Positions 1-10,468 of a DNA stretch of 27,607 bases are shown piece by piece (position 1 is the stretch's first letter; every line of letters begins with the position of its first letter). This DNA comes from Elysia marginata (lineage: Eukaryota; Mollusca; Gastropoda; Plakobranchidae). The notes below the pieces were generated by a model. That model did no database searches. It saw nothing but the letters and a program-made list of their open reading frames with translations, and had not been told where the DNA came from. The position numbers were made by a program, and so were the translations under genes. The stretch lies in assembly GCA_019649035.1 (NCBI GenBank), contig BMAT01012594.1, positions 72,075-99,681 of the forward strand, written 5' to 3'.

Positions 1-11
1 CCCCCCCCCCC

Positions 12-1471
12 TCCCCGAAAAAAGCACACACGTACACTTATAACTTCATGACATTGTTCTTTTAATTTTACCTTGTTAGTTCAGTCGATGTGTCTACACG
101 GAACGTGACCCTGGGTAAATATTGTTCTGGTCCAGGCATTTTGTGGCCTTTAAATTTATGCTGTTTTTAGTATGTTGTATATTTTCTCCGAGAAAGCCGG
201 TGTTTGGTTTATGTATTGCGACCAGGCAGGGAGATTTATTTTGATAACCTAAACACAGTAAATAACAAAGATATTGTCTACCGTGTAATATCAGTGAGAA
301 AGAAGACACTGTGAGTTTGTTACGTAGACTTGTAGAAACTAGAAAGCACTTGGAGGCAGGTTTAGATTTGTATCGCCACAACTTCATTTTAACGAGCAAA
401 TGTAGGAATTTTGAATTGGAGAAAATGCATTATTTCTAATAAGCAAATCTATTGCTCTCTTATTTTCAATATTTTTTAGCATTTTAAATTTACTGCAGGC
501 CTAATATCTGTGCATAAAACGTTGCTAGGTTAGGTACATTTTCCCATCTTGAAGCTCAGAAAAATATCAACAACTTGTTATGTAAGCATCTGCAAGGCAT
601 GATTGTGTATTTTCCGTCCTTTATACAGCCAACTCGCACGGCAACAAGATAGAACTGGATTTGCATCTTTAGTCCACTGTATAGTATTGCAAACAAGCAC
701 GTCTTAGTCATAGCACCTATAACATCCAATTTCAATATGCACCATAGTTACACCATAAACTTTAAAACCAATACACACATAAGTTATATCGCACTGTTTT
801 ACTAGGGGCTATACACCAACTGCAGTTTATTGTCTTCGAGTTCTGAACTTCACCACAAGCACAACTGCACTGCGACCATCAAAAATTAGAATTACTTAAA
901 ATTTCCAGGCACATAAAAGAAACAAAGCAAAAACCCAAAGTAATACAAAATGGAAAATACAGAAACAAACTACTTCAAAAACGCAGTAAAATGTTGAAGA
1001 ACAGGAATGCCAATCTATTAATATCAGATTCCACAATCAGAACAGAGGTAGGAAGACAACACAATAGGTGATTTCTTGCTTTGACTGTCGGAAGGATAAA
1101 AATTTTCTATGCAGGTATCGGAATGTGACTGTAAGATGCAGTTTTGTGTCCTAAACAATGTACCGTACGAACGTTCGTGACTGGAATCATACATAGGCCA
1201 AAAGTGGTCACTGTTCAGTAGGAGATGCGACGGGTATGAACGAAGGGAGAAAGAGGCAGCCTGGAAGGGCGGGGCAGAAATGGTTTAAAGAAAGAATAAA
1301 AGGGTAGCGAGTAGCGGAAACAGAAACAATTACACCGAAAATAAGAGATGAGAAGAAGTGAAGAAAAGAAAGGGTTAGGGACTTGCACCTGGCATTTACT
1401 AAAATCAAAGAAGGAATAACAAAAAGCGTAATATAGTTAAAAGAAGACAGAAATAAAGAAGCGGAGAGAGT
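12..1471. other. Non-coding stretch, nothing recognised
   Basis: AT-rich sequence after a poly(C) run at 1-11. Frames at 94-399 (-) and 1208-1408 (-) show no family motif or splice support. Confidence 0.7.
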
Positions 1472-1478
1472 ATGTTGA

Positions 1479-1499
1479 GGGGTGGGAGGGGGCGGGGGG
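1479..1499 (+). other. G-quadruplex motif
   Basis: Four G-runs in 21 bases, G4-T-G3-A-G5-C-G6, with single-base loops; the pattern expected of a very stable parallel quadruplex. No gene is seen nearby. Confidence 0.7.
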
Positions 1500-1689
1500 T
1501 TGTGACAGGAATATTTAGTTTAAACAATCAGCAAAAAATTAAGGAGTATATTTTTTCTTTTCTTAAAGCTTTAGAAATTTCTTTTGAAATCCATTTATCA
1601 AATTATGGTACTTTTTGGGATGTTTCTCTGCCCTCCATCTTCTGTTTTTTACTCAAACTATATTACCATCCGTCTCTCCTCACATCTAC

Positions 1690-1853
1690 TCTCTCTTTCT
1701 CTCTCTCTGCCTGTCTGTCTGTCTTTCTCTCTTTCTCTCTCTCTGCCTGTCTGTCTCTGTCTCTCTCTCTCTCTCTGTCTGTCTCTCTCTCTTTCTCTCT
1801 CTCTGCCTGTCTATCTGTCTGTCTGTCTGTCTCTCTCCCTCTCTCTCTCTCAT
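1690..1853. repeat. (CT)n/(CTGT)n tract with a higher-order unit
   Basis: A pyrimidine tract in which the block TTTCTCTCTCTCTGCCTGTC occurs three times, with (CTGT)n and (CT)n stretches between. Long frames on both strands here are repeat shadows. Confidence 0.95.
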
Positions 1854-2231
1854 TTTCCTTGTTTTTGTACTTTCCTCCCTTCCTTCTACTCTCAGTCCCT
1901 AGCTTCCTCTTTTCCCTACTTACATATTCACGCAATTTCCTCTTTCCTTCACACATCACACAGACACTCTGAGAAAAAGGTATGTATGTATACAACCAGT
2001 CCACGATCGCGGTCTCATAGTCAGGGTAAATCTATAATCAATAGAATGTGCTTGTCGTCGACAGCAACGTTATATCTCGGCTGTGTTACGATGTTAACGG
2101 TATGCAACGCCCGCCAACACATACACATGCAAAGATTTAGAACACAGAACGAAGAAAGGCAAGCGGGAAAAGCATGAAGTAGAAGAAAAGAGGGAAAAAG
2201 AAATATGAGAGGAAAAAAGGAAAAGGAGAAC

Positions 2232-2326
2232 AAGAAGAAGAAGAAGAAGAAGAAAAAGAAGAAGAAGAAGAAGAAGAAGAAGAAGAAGAAGAAGAAGAAG
2301 AAAAGAAGAAGAAAAAGAAGAAGAAA
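2232..2326. repeat. (GAA)n trinucleotide array
   Basis: GAA/AAG units with a few AAAAG interruptions, inside a longer A/G-only stretch (about 2180-2420). Confidence 0.95.
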
Positions 2327-2452
2327 TGAAAAACAATGACAGCAAGAGAAAAGAGGAGGAGAAAAAGAAGGGAACAGACGAAGATAAAAAAAAACAAAGA
2401 GCGAAAAAAGGGACAAATGAAACATCATCAGTAAGACAAAAATAAAACCCAC

Positions 2453-3510
2453 AACTATATTAATGGCTAAGAAGTAGACATGATCAGGAAGAAAACAGAG
2501 TTAGCAGGAATGGCTTTTCCTTAGTTTAATTCATTTAAAAAAATAAGAATGCTTAAAAAAACCCAGTAAGGTAGTAAAGAAAATATTATGAAAGAATAAT
2601 TATTCTACAAAAATTGCATTTAAAAATTATAATACAAAGGGTTTTTTATTAACAGAATCGGTAATATGAGACGTCAGTTTGCGTGACAAGAATGTCACTA
2701 CGTTATTTTTAAAATGCACAAAAGAAAAACTAATCTAAGTTTTTAATGGTTTTGATTGTGTGACAAGATGATTATCTGAAGTCTTGCGTCAATTTGCCCT
2801 AGGAAAATACATTAAAAGAACAAGGTTCGTATGTGTACAACCATGTAAAAACGCATTATGAAATGCAGTTTTTCACACGTCACTCTCTATTCTGTAACGA
2901 GAAAAAAAAGTTTACGTCTTCCTGATACCAAAAATATTTATTTCTGAACATTTTATCCATCTCAACAGTTTCCAATTTGTCATGGAATGATATTCATGGT
3001 GCTCGGTCAAATTGCCCTTACATCTTACGAAAAACGAACCAACGCATGTCAGGGATTTATGAAAATGTTTTGGGTACGGTATTTAATCTTTTTAATTAAA
3101 GAGCAATTTAACGCAGAAATCCTGACACATGCTAGACTGTTTTGCTAGGCTCTTGGAAGCTTTTTCTTTTTTGCGTGACTTCACAGAGATAGTAAAAACC
3201 CATTTTTTTAAATTCCGGTCTAAATGGTTTTTTCTTTTTTTTTCATTTTGCTTGTTTGGTCTTCATGGACGCATATAAAATAGAATGCGAGTAAACCATG
3301 TCTATAACAACTACTAGTTGTAACAAGAATCATATTCTTATAGTTCAATTCAAAGTAAAGAGCCTTAGACCATGGTATAGAGAGGCGTCTTTGTCAGTTG
3401 AATCATTGGGATTGGGGGGGGGGATGGCGTCTGGCAGTAAAACTGGGATAGCTGGACCAGTTCGGAACCATCTCATCACGTTCAAGTCAAGAGCATAGAG
3501 CATTATACGA
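2453..3510. other. Non-coding stretch, nothing recognised
   Basis: AT-rich, with homopolymer T runs (near 3226-3245) and a G run (about 3415-3424). The frame 3298-3498 (+) has no recognisable content. Confidence 0.7.
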
Positions 3511-3540
3511 AGCAGGAGAGAGAGAGGGGAAGGGAGGGAG

Positions 3541-3594
3541 AGACAGACAGACAGACAGACAGAGACAGACAGACAGATAGACAGTTACAGATAG
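3541..3594. repeat. (CAGA)n tetranucleotide array
   Basis: About 12 CAGA units with one GAGA and one GATA interruption, next to GA-rich sequence at 3515-3540. Confidence 0.95.
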
Positions 3595-3861
3595 AAAGAA
3601 AAACAAGCAGACAGAGAGTTAGATACATATCTGATACTGATTTTGATTTGAACAGAACGGCATGTTATAATTTGTTTCTTTATACAACGTACACATTATT
3701 ATGATCATCATTATCATCCAGTTAGCTCTTGCGTTGAGATTTTGTTTTCTTATCTGACGTCTTCACCATATGTCTACAACACGACAATTAACATGTTCAC
3801 CATATTCATCATAGTCATAATTACTCCAATCACCACCAACAATATGTAACAGCAACAAAAA

Positions 3862-4011
3862 CATCATCATCATCATCATCATCATCATCACCATCATAAC
3901 TATCGTCCTCACCATCGTCATTATGACCATCATCATAACCACCACCACCACCATCGACAGCATCAACATCTTCATCATCATGACTACCATCCTCAACATC
4001 ATTATCACCAC
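3862..4011. repeat. (CAT)n trinucleotide array
   Basis: A pure core at 3862-3891, then imperfect CAT/CAC/CAA units to about 4011. Confidence 0.93.
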
Positions 4012-4020
4012 CACCGTTCT

Positions 4021-4585
4021 TCATCTCAAGTCCTGGTGCACGTTTATGGCACACATTACCTTTTGAAAACTTTTTACGTTCACGAGAAAACTAAGAAATA
4101 CAACACGTTAATTAAATTTCACCGAGCTGGTATTTAAAATAATATATTAATGATATCGAATCTGTGACAAGTGTTGTGTGAAGTTTTACTTTCTATAGAT
4201 CAGCGATAGACCTACGTGCATGAATAGCCTAATTTGATGACTAGAAAACTAGTAATGCTTTAACCAAAGGAAATAAAACATGGTATCAACATCTACTCCT
4301 GAAATATTGTGAGCAAATTGACTGATAAGATATATCTGTGGTCGCGTGTTTTAAATAGCCAAATGTCTATGTTACCGTGGAAAATTATACAATGGATAAG
4401 TTTCAAGGTCTCGTGCATTTGGTTTTGACGAAATAATGGCAACAACTCGATGAAAATATTCATGCATCTGATCTAGACGTGGGGGTTAATTTGACAGGCC
4501 ACAAGTTAAAACAACAGTAGATCCGCTAAAACTGCCCAGGGTGTCTTTATTTCGTCAACACCACCTGGACAGGGTCAATTAACTT
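4021..4585. other. Non-coding stretch left of the LINE
   Basis: Unique-looking AT-rich sequence forming the insertion site context of the LINE. Confidence 0.65.
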
Positions 4586-4597
4586 AACCAGCTGAAC
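4586..4597. repeat. Target-site duplication, left copy
   Basis: AACCAGCTGAAC directly adjoins the LINE 3' tail and is identical to the copy at 5736-5747. Bases outside the 12 differ (T before this copy, G before the other). Confidence 0.8.
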
Positions 4598-5735
4598 TGA
4601 CTTACTTGACTTAGTGCCGTGGCGCATCCCAGTTCTCTGTCTGCGACGCTTCGGCAGCTCTCTCTATCTTTGCCGTCATTTCATGCCACTGCCTTCGATC
4701 TTGTGCGAGTGCAGTGATCTTATCCAGCTCATCAGATGAATGGAGTCTGATTTCATGGTCAATCAGTGCGAGGTCTCTGTTGAGGACTGTTGGAAGTGTT
4801 GTTCTTGGTCTTCCCCTGTGGTTTTTGCCACATTGAATGAAATATATGCACGAGTTGCTTGTTAGCGGGAATGTCTCTGTGTCTCCGTAAGATATGTCCA
4901 AATAATTTCCAGCGAGATTCAAGTATTTGCAGTGATAGTGGTTTTTCTTGACAATTTTTGTAGAGTGACTTATTTGTGATTTTGACCGGGAATTTTATGT
5001 TCAGGATCTTTTTCAATTGCTTTCGATGAAATGCGTTTAGTTTTTCTTCCTCTGTATGAGTTAGAGCCCATGTGCTGCAGTTATATAGCAGGATAGATTT
5101 TACCAATGATTTATAGAGATGTATCTTTGTTGCAGTTTTGATTTTGTTGTCTTTTAACCACAGATTGTTTAGCCTGCTTAGAGCTGTGGAGGAGAGCTGC
5201 TTTCTTCGTTCTATGTCCTCATTGTCGTCAATGAGCGAGCCTACCTTTTTCACTTTTTTCCAGTCTTCTTCATTTTTTGATAGTAATGTGAACTCAGTTT
5301 TGTCAGTGTTCACTTTAAGTTGATATTTTTCAAGTGTCTCTTGGATTTTGGCGATATTGGCGTAGTCATGCCCGATAAGGTCGATGTCGTCGGCATAAGC
5401 TATCTCACTTGGAATTTCCCTACCATAAGAGGAATTTGGTTCGGGTAGAGTGGTTCGAATCTCTCTGAGAGCGTTTTCTAAGTAGATGGTGAATAGTACT
5501 GGGCTCCGGCTGTCTCCTTGGGGAGTGCCGACATTGCTCATGAAAGGCATTGCTTTTGAAGAGCCATTTATTTTTGTGTTAATTTCTGTATTGCTCAGCA
5601 AGAAGCGTACTATTCTGAGCTCATCTTCTTTTATTATTGCTTTTAATATGTCCAGAATTTGGCTTCTATTGATCGTATCAAAAGCCGCGGACATATCGAT
5701 GCCCGTGATTTTAATGCGGACATCTTCCTTAAGTG
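4598..5735 (-). mobile_element. 5'-truncated LINE (non-LTR retrotransposon) with target-site duplication
   Basis: A minus-strand insertion bounded by the direct repeat AACCAGCTGAAC on both sides (4586-4597 and 5736-5747). The coding homology begins at the right boundary, just before reverse transcriptase motif A, so the element lost its endonuclease, RT fingers and 5' end on insertion, as is typical of LINEs. At the other end the reading frame stops (TAA, 4611-4613) and is followed at once by a short tail of TAAGTCAAG-like units, with no poly(A). A short 3' end with a tandem tail recalls RTE-like elements, but the clade cannot be fixed by eye. Confidence 0.88.
4611..5733 (-). pseudogene. LINE reverse transcriptase, 5'-truncated and frameshifted
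   Basis: The relic encodes RT motif A (GIDMSAAFDTI, near 5680-5710), motif B (GTPQGDSRSPVLF, near 5490-5530), motif C YADD (5386-5397) and motif D (LKVNTDKTEF). The usual C-terminal tail follows: LLYNCSTWAL, then LNAFHRKQLKKIL and FGHILRR. The frame from 5694 runs 311 codons to 4759, but the C-terminal homology (RGRPRTTLP, then WHEMTAKIERAAEAS) continues in another frame ending at 4611. So there is one frameshift near 4850-4870. The catalytic FD and YADD residues are kept, which suggests a fairly young copy, but it lacks all upstream domains and cannot act alone. Confidence 0.9.
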
Positions 5736-5747
5736 AACCAGCTGAAC
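5736..5747. repeat. Target-site duplication, right copy
   Basis: AACCAGCTGAAC sits where the LINE coding homology ends, identical to the copy at 4586-4597. Confidence 0.8.
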
Positions 5748-5880
5748 AGTATAAATATAAACGATTCAGTTTTTAGGCTATAAGAAAAGGTTTTGCTATT
5801 ATTTTGGTACTGTATTGTCGTAATAATAGAAAGGGTGAGGCAATCAGGATAAACCACCACAACTCACCAAGACTAATTCA

Positions 5881-6350
5881 TTGATGGGCAAGATTTCCAC
5901 ACTGGAGTGCCACTATTGATTACGGGAGGATTTCCTCGCTGGGGTGCCACTAGATCTAGATCTATATTTATTTTCATAAGGAGTGACTAATTTTTAACCT
6001 TTCATTTTGCCGGTAATGTTTTATATTATTCATCTAATTGCACAGAATCTTTTATTTCTAAAATTAAGGTAGAATTTGGTACCATAAGTTTCAGCTTAGG
6101 CTAGAAAGTAGATGGGGTGGCACCCCTCCGTGGAAATCCCTCCTTGATTACGATTAAAACCTACTCTTCAATTTCCATGACCCTTATTTTTGCCAGTAAT
6201 GTTTTGTTTTGTTTAAAGATAATGTATTTTATTGCTAAGGATCCTTTATTTCTAAAAGAAACAGAGAATTGGTTAATAAGAATTTTAGGCTTAGAATAGA
6301 GTTGCACACGTCTATGGAGATCCTTTTCATTGATGGAGGATAGAGCGGGG
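5881..6350. repeat. Composite repeat: 35-bp tandem pair, an inverted copy and a ~180-bp direct repeat
   Basis: Two tandem copies of a 35-36-bp unit (5881-5915 and 5916-5952; core GGATTTCCTCGCTGGGGTGC) are followed by an inverted copy at 6114-6150 (GGTGGCACCCCTCCGTGGAA). In addition, 5999-6113 and 6181-6300 align directly, sharing TTTTGCCGGTAATGTTTT against TTTTTGCCAGTAATGTTTTG, then TTTATTTCTAAAA and TTAGGCTAGAA/TTAGGCTTAGAA. This may be a satellite remnant or a small non-autonomous element. Confidence 0.65.
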
Positions 6351-7974
6351 CATTAAGATATAATGATTTTGTCGCTTTGATTAAAAAAAGACATTTCATT
6401 TTCAGTTTAACATAATTCAAGGACTCTACAGGTCTAATTTTTTTACTTGATAGTTGATACCGGGTTAAACTGTTGGGGTAAGATTAAAACTAAGAAGGCT
6501 TCATAATTTTACAAAAAATACATATTTTTCAAGTAACGAAAAAAGGGGAAATATGAAATCATTCTCGGCTCCATGAAGGCGATGAGAAATCAATTTTAAA
6601 AAAATCAAAATGGCAGCAAACGCTTATGAGAATTAAATAAACTTAATTTAAAAAAATGTTTTAAAAAACTCAAAACTTCCAATTTCTTATTCGATATCTA
6701 CTTTGGTTTCTTCGTTAGGCTTAAGCTTACATATTTTATTCAAATTCTTGCCCAAACTTGTATTCTTTTTAGAACTCTCCAATTAAAAGACAAGAAACGA
6801 ATTTTGCCCCACCGTAAAACCAGCTGTATGAAACAGAGTTTGTCAGTTTCAGAAAAAAGCACTCTTGTTGTATAGTTTGCACTTACCTAAAATTTATCGT
6901 CAAGGCTTCTACTCCGAAAAGAACAAACTGTTTTATGACGAAGGTAGTCCAAGCCAAGCAAAATGACTTCACAACCGTAACGGCAACCAAATCAGAATAG
7001 GCCAACTGACTATCAAAACACTGTGAACGGATTGACTGAACCAAGTCGACTAATATAGTATAGATTTGTATATCTAGATTTCTTATGTTTCTTGAGACTT
7101 AGGAGACAAAGAGAACGAGGGGAAGAGGGTGGTGATTGTTTGCTATGTTACGGGTGGGTGCGCACGAATGCCCGTTGTACCGTCTTAAAAACATAAAGAT
7201 TTTTCAGCTAAGCCTAAAGTATATATTAATATTTTGCCTAGGCCTACACTTACCGCTTGCAGATTTAGATTGAGTATCAGTTAGTGGTATAAAGCACACG
7301 TTTGTATTTTGCTCGCTTACGTAAACAAGACCTTCGGGGAGCTGTGGTTTTAAGGTGTAGGCATAATGTTGTAGCTTACAGCTATTACACAGCCCAAACG
7401 ATTTCATTGAGACAATAAAAACTATGATATGTTTGCCTTTCGGCTACACTATGTCAAGGGACATCTGGCCATACACAAAAGCTTCTTTTAACGATTGTCA
7501 TTACTGATTTTGTGCTCATTTTCAGAGTGTTGCTTGCTGTTTGCTTTTTTTCAAGTTCCAAAACTGAAATCCGAAGCCAGGCCTGACCAATAATCTAGTT
7601 GTGTGTAGCATATTATTATTAATTATGCTCAGAGTGGCCTAGAATGTCGTAACAGCAGCCACATAGCCGTGAAAACCAAACACATACGTCGACCTGGGTC
7701 CAACAATGCTGACTAAACTAAGAACACCACTACGTAAAGAATGCCTTGAAACTTTGCTTGTGTTCTAAATATCCTTGAGAAATTAAACAAGGTGTTTAGA
7801 TCTATATAAATGCATAGCCTGTTTCAATTAGTCTTTGGGTGTTGTGCTACATTAATAGTTTAGTTCCTCTAGATTTGAAATTCGTACGATGCCGAAGACT
7901 AATGTAAAATATTAAAGTGGGTAAAAATCACAGCATAAGCGGTACCGGTAGGTAAATAAATTACAGCGGAAGCA
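6351..7974. other. Non-coding stretch, one weak exon-like segment
   Basis: AT-rich DNA. The only coding-like item is a minus-strand open segment at 7254-7437 ending at a GTAAGT donor, treated as a finding only. Confidence 0.6.
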
Positions 7975-8100
7975 AGAAAGTAGACTAACCTTGGAAAGCT
8001 TTGTTTTGTGTGAGCGGGTTTGATTCCCAGTCTGTTCACATTCAGTCTTGTTTTGTGATTCGTCTCATCATTCTGTCGCGTCTCTTGATTCGTTTGCGGC
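7975..8100 (+). mobile_element. Possible SINE head (B box only)
   Basis: GGGTTTGATTCCC at 8016-8028 is a good B-box-like sequence, and CTAACCTTGGAAAGC upstream could be a decayed A box. No recognisable body follows. This may be a chance match. Confidence 0.25.
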
Positions 8101-8410
8101 AAAGATTGAAGCTCGTTGTAATCTGTATTTACAGCGAAATAAACTATTAACAGTGTATATAATGTATGTTGAACTAGTGGCTAGGCAGCCCTCTCTGAGC
8201 TGAGATCTAGTAATGTGTACAAGTTGTAACAAATATCGCCCAGGCCTATCGTAGTGCAATATTACTCTGACCTGGCGATTACAAGTTTGCCTTGTTAATG
8301 TTTGTTAATTACCTTCTAACACAATCTGAGGGCTATTATAACTGGTAATGTGGGGAGAATGCAATTTGAAACCGTTGGCTATCTGGGACAACTTACAACC
8401 CTTGCGCGCT

Positions 8411-8543
8411 GGACCTGAGGGAGGGGGGGGGATAATGGAAGAAGGAGAGAGAAAAGGAAAAGAGAGAGAGAGATGGAAGGAGGGATAGGGAGAGGGGATG
8501 AGATGAAGAGGGAGAGAGATAGAGAAAGAGGAGGGAGGGAAGA
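8411..8543. repeat. Purine-rich (GA/GGA) tract
   Basis: About 130 bases of GAGA/GGGA sequence with a G-run near 8420-8430. No coding sense on either strand. Confidence 0.88.
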
Positions 8544-9420
8544 GGATAGTGACAATGACACTGTATTTTAGACCGATAACGAACTGGAAAGTTAGAATTT
8601 GGACGTTATAGTAAAACAAAACTGAAGTGAACTAACTTTACATGCAAAACGGATGACTGGATTAGTTTGCAAAGCAGCAGAAATAAAGAAGGGAATGGTT
8701 TTTTTTTATATAAACAGCAATAAGCAAGTTTTGATGTAGTAGGAAATTCATCACTTGGAAGAGTGAGCAAAGTGTGTAAGGTTATGTGCAAGATTTGAAT
8801 GTGAATGAAAAGATGGAATGAAAATCATGGTGGACGGGAGAGAATCAGAGAGCATTTAACACTAAGTCATCGCTTCACGCATTAAAACATTTACAGTCTT
8901 TCAGAAGTAATCTTGATCAGTCATAAGTATTTCCAACAGATGAATAATTTGTACATTGTTTGAGAGGGAAGTTTGGGTCGTAGGGGGAAGAAAACAGTGA
9001 CAGCCACCATAATTGTCAACTAGATTATAGACTGATATAGGCCGATACTACCTTATACATTTAAACAGCTGTAGTTGCGTCCCTTTTCTACTTTGGGGGA
9101 AAAACATGCCTCGCACTAATAACACATTTCTGCACACAAACAGAAACGACACCAACAGTCTTCCATTAATAAATTATTATTATAATTAATTAACAACACG
9201 AATTTTGTGTCGCAGATGAGAGAAATGGTAAATGCAACTAGTCTTCAATATCAAGGCCAATAATAACAATACACGCTCACGCAACCATATCACTTTCTAA
9301 GATGGGCAGGGTTTTCACTCTATAACATGCTGATCGATTTTGCACCGCTCGCCCTAGAGTGTCTTCGATTAATAGACAATACATAAAGCAGTTCTCCCTT
9401 AACCTTTTTACACTTGATCT
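8544..9420. other. Non-coding stretch, nothing recognised
   Basis: AT-rich. A 16-bp word at 9061-9076 recurs at 26899-26914. Confidence 0.65.
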
Positions 9421-9690
9421 AGTTGGTTGTTTGAATTTCTAACGTCCCAGTCAACTTTGAGGTTATATCAGAGACGGCGCTTGGGACAATTGAAAGCGCG
9501 CTGCCATACTGTGATGTAAGGAGCGCTTGCATACACCACACCCAGTCACATTATCCTGATACCTGGCCGACATGCACTATACTCATAATGCCAGACACTA
9601 GGTGATCAGCTGCTAATATCAATTTCAAAGTGCTCGGTTTGACTCGGCCGGGGATCGAACCACAATCGGACTCTATCAAGAGTGAAGGAC
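9421..9690 (-). mobile_element. tRNA-derived SINE, diverged (mollusc-type body)
   Basis: Read on the minus strand, a B box GGTTCGATCCC (9651-9661) is followed by CCGGCCGAGTC, then a GGCATTATGAGTATAGTGCA block and GATAATGTGACTGGGTGTGG (near 9535-9555). These match from memory a SINE body common in molluscs. The A box is degraded or truncated. The 3' end near 9421-9440 carries CAAACAACCAAC, like the CAAACAAAC tails of such elements. Confidence 0.7.
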
Positions 9691-10408
9691 ATTGGTGGAT
9701 TATTTTCATTAACAGAACACAACACGAAGTCTGTGTATCTGAAGGCAAGAGCGGAAATAGGACAGAACCTGATGGAAAGTACGTGCATATAATGGCAAGA
9801 GAGTTAACCACAAACCTACAACTAAAAAGTCACTATGTTCAACGATGCTTTCCCTTTTTTTTGGGGGGGGAAGGGGTGTTTTTTGTTTTGTTTTGCGTTC
9901 AGTTGTTTTTTTTTCTTTTGTATTTAGAGGGGTTATGTGGACGTAATTGTCTAACGAGCAGCCCAAATGAGTCCTATTGTGGAAATTAAAAAATCTGTTC
10001 TATCTAGAGTTATCCCCCTTTATTCTTAAATTTTTATGTATTTTAAAGGAAGTTTGGATAGTATTATTTTTCCAGTACAATTTATGTTAAAGATTTCATG
10101 CGAATTTTCATTACTTTTGAAGATTCAGAAATATCTTATCTTCAGAATATCAAAGCCGTTGTGAATTTGATTGTTTTCGAGGCAGAGAATAGGTCGGTGT
10201 TGCTATTTTCTTTACAGCTAATAGATCATTCTCTGAATGAATTTTGTCTTGGAACAGCACTCACCTATCTAATCCCCCCCCCCACCCGCATACACACACA
10301 TACAAACCACTAAACGTCCTTCCTGTCTAACAAATTCGTTCAAAGTGGACAAAAGCCATCATCATTATAATTCTTCTTCTACCTAATAACTATTTCTGTT
10401 CTTCTCAG
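9691..10408. other. Non-coding stretch, nothing recognised
   Basis: Contains G/T homopolymer patches (9848-9925) and a C run with CA repeats (10275-10310). No gene recognised. Confidence 0.6.
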
Positions 10409-10468
10409 GTGCAATCCGGAAAGGAAGCTAATGAGAAACAGGTAGAGTTGGAGCCAACCTTTGAATGA
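10409..10468 (+). CDS. Possible terminal coding exon (unidentified)
   Basis: A strong acceptor (CTAATAAC branch-like site, then CTATTTCTGTTCTTCTCAG ending 10408) precedes an open frame VQSGKEANEKQVELEPTFE ending in TGA at 10466-10468. The peptide matches nothing I know. CAG|GTAGAG at 10440/10441 could also serve as a donor, making a 32-base internal exon. No partner exon is visible in the window, so this may be chance. Confidence 0.2.
   Translation: MQSGKEANEKQVELEPTFE

Noticed and set aside
94-399. 101-codon minus frame
   Set aside because: No recognisable motif, no splice or start context, composition like its AT-rich flanks.
1472-2177. Three overlapping + frames and one - frame of serine/leucine or arginine/glutamate type
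   Set aside because: They are translations of the (CT)n/(CTGT)n tract.
2021-2452. Minus frames rich in F, L and S
   Set aside because: Translations of the (GAA)n array and A/G-rich flanks.
3763-4054. Methionine-rich and aspartate-rich minus frames
   Set aside because: Translations of the (CAT)n array.
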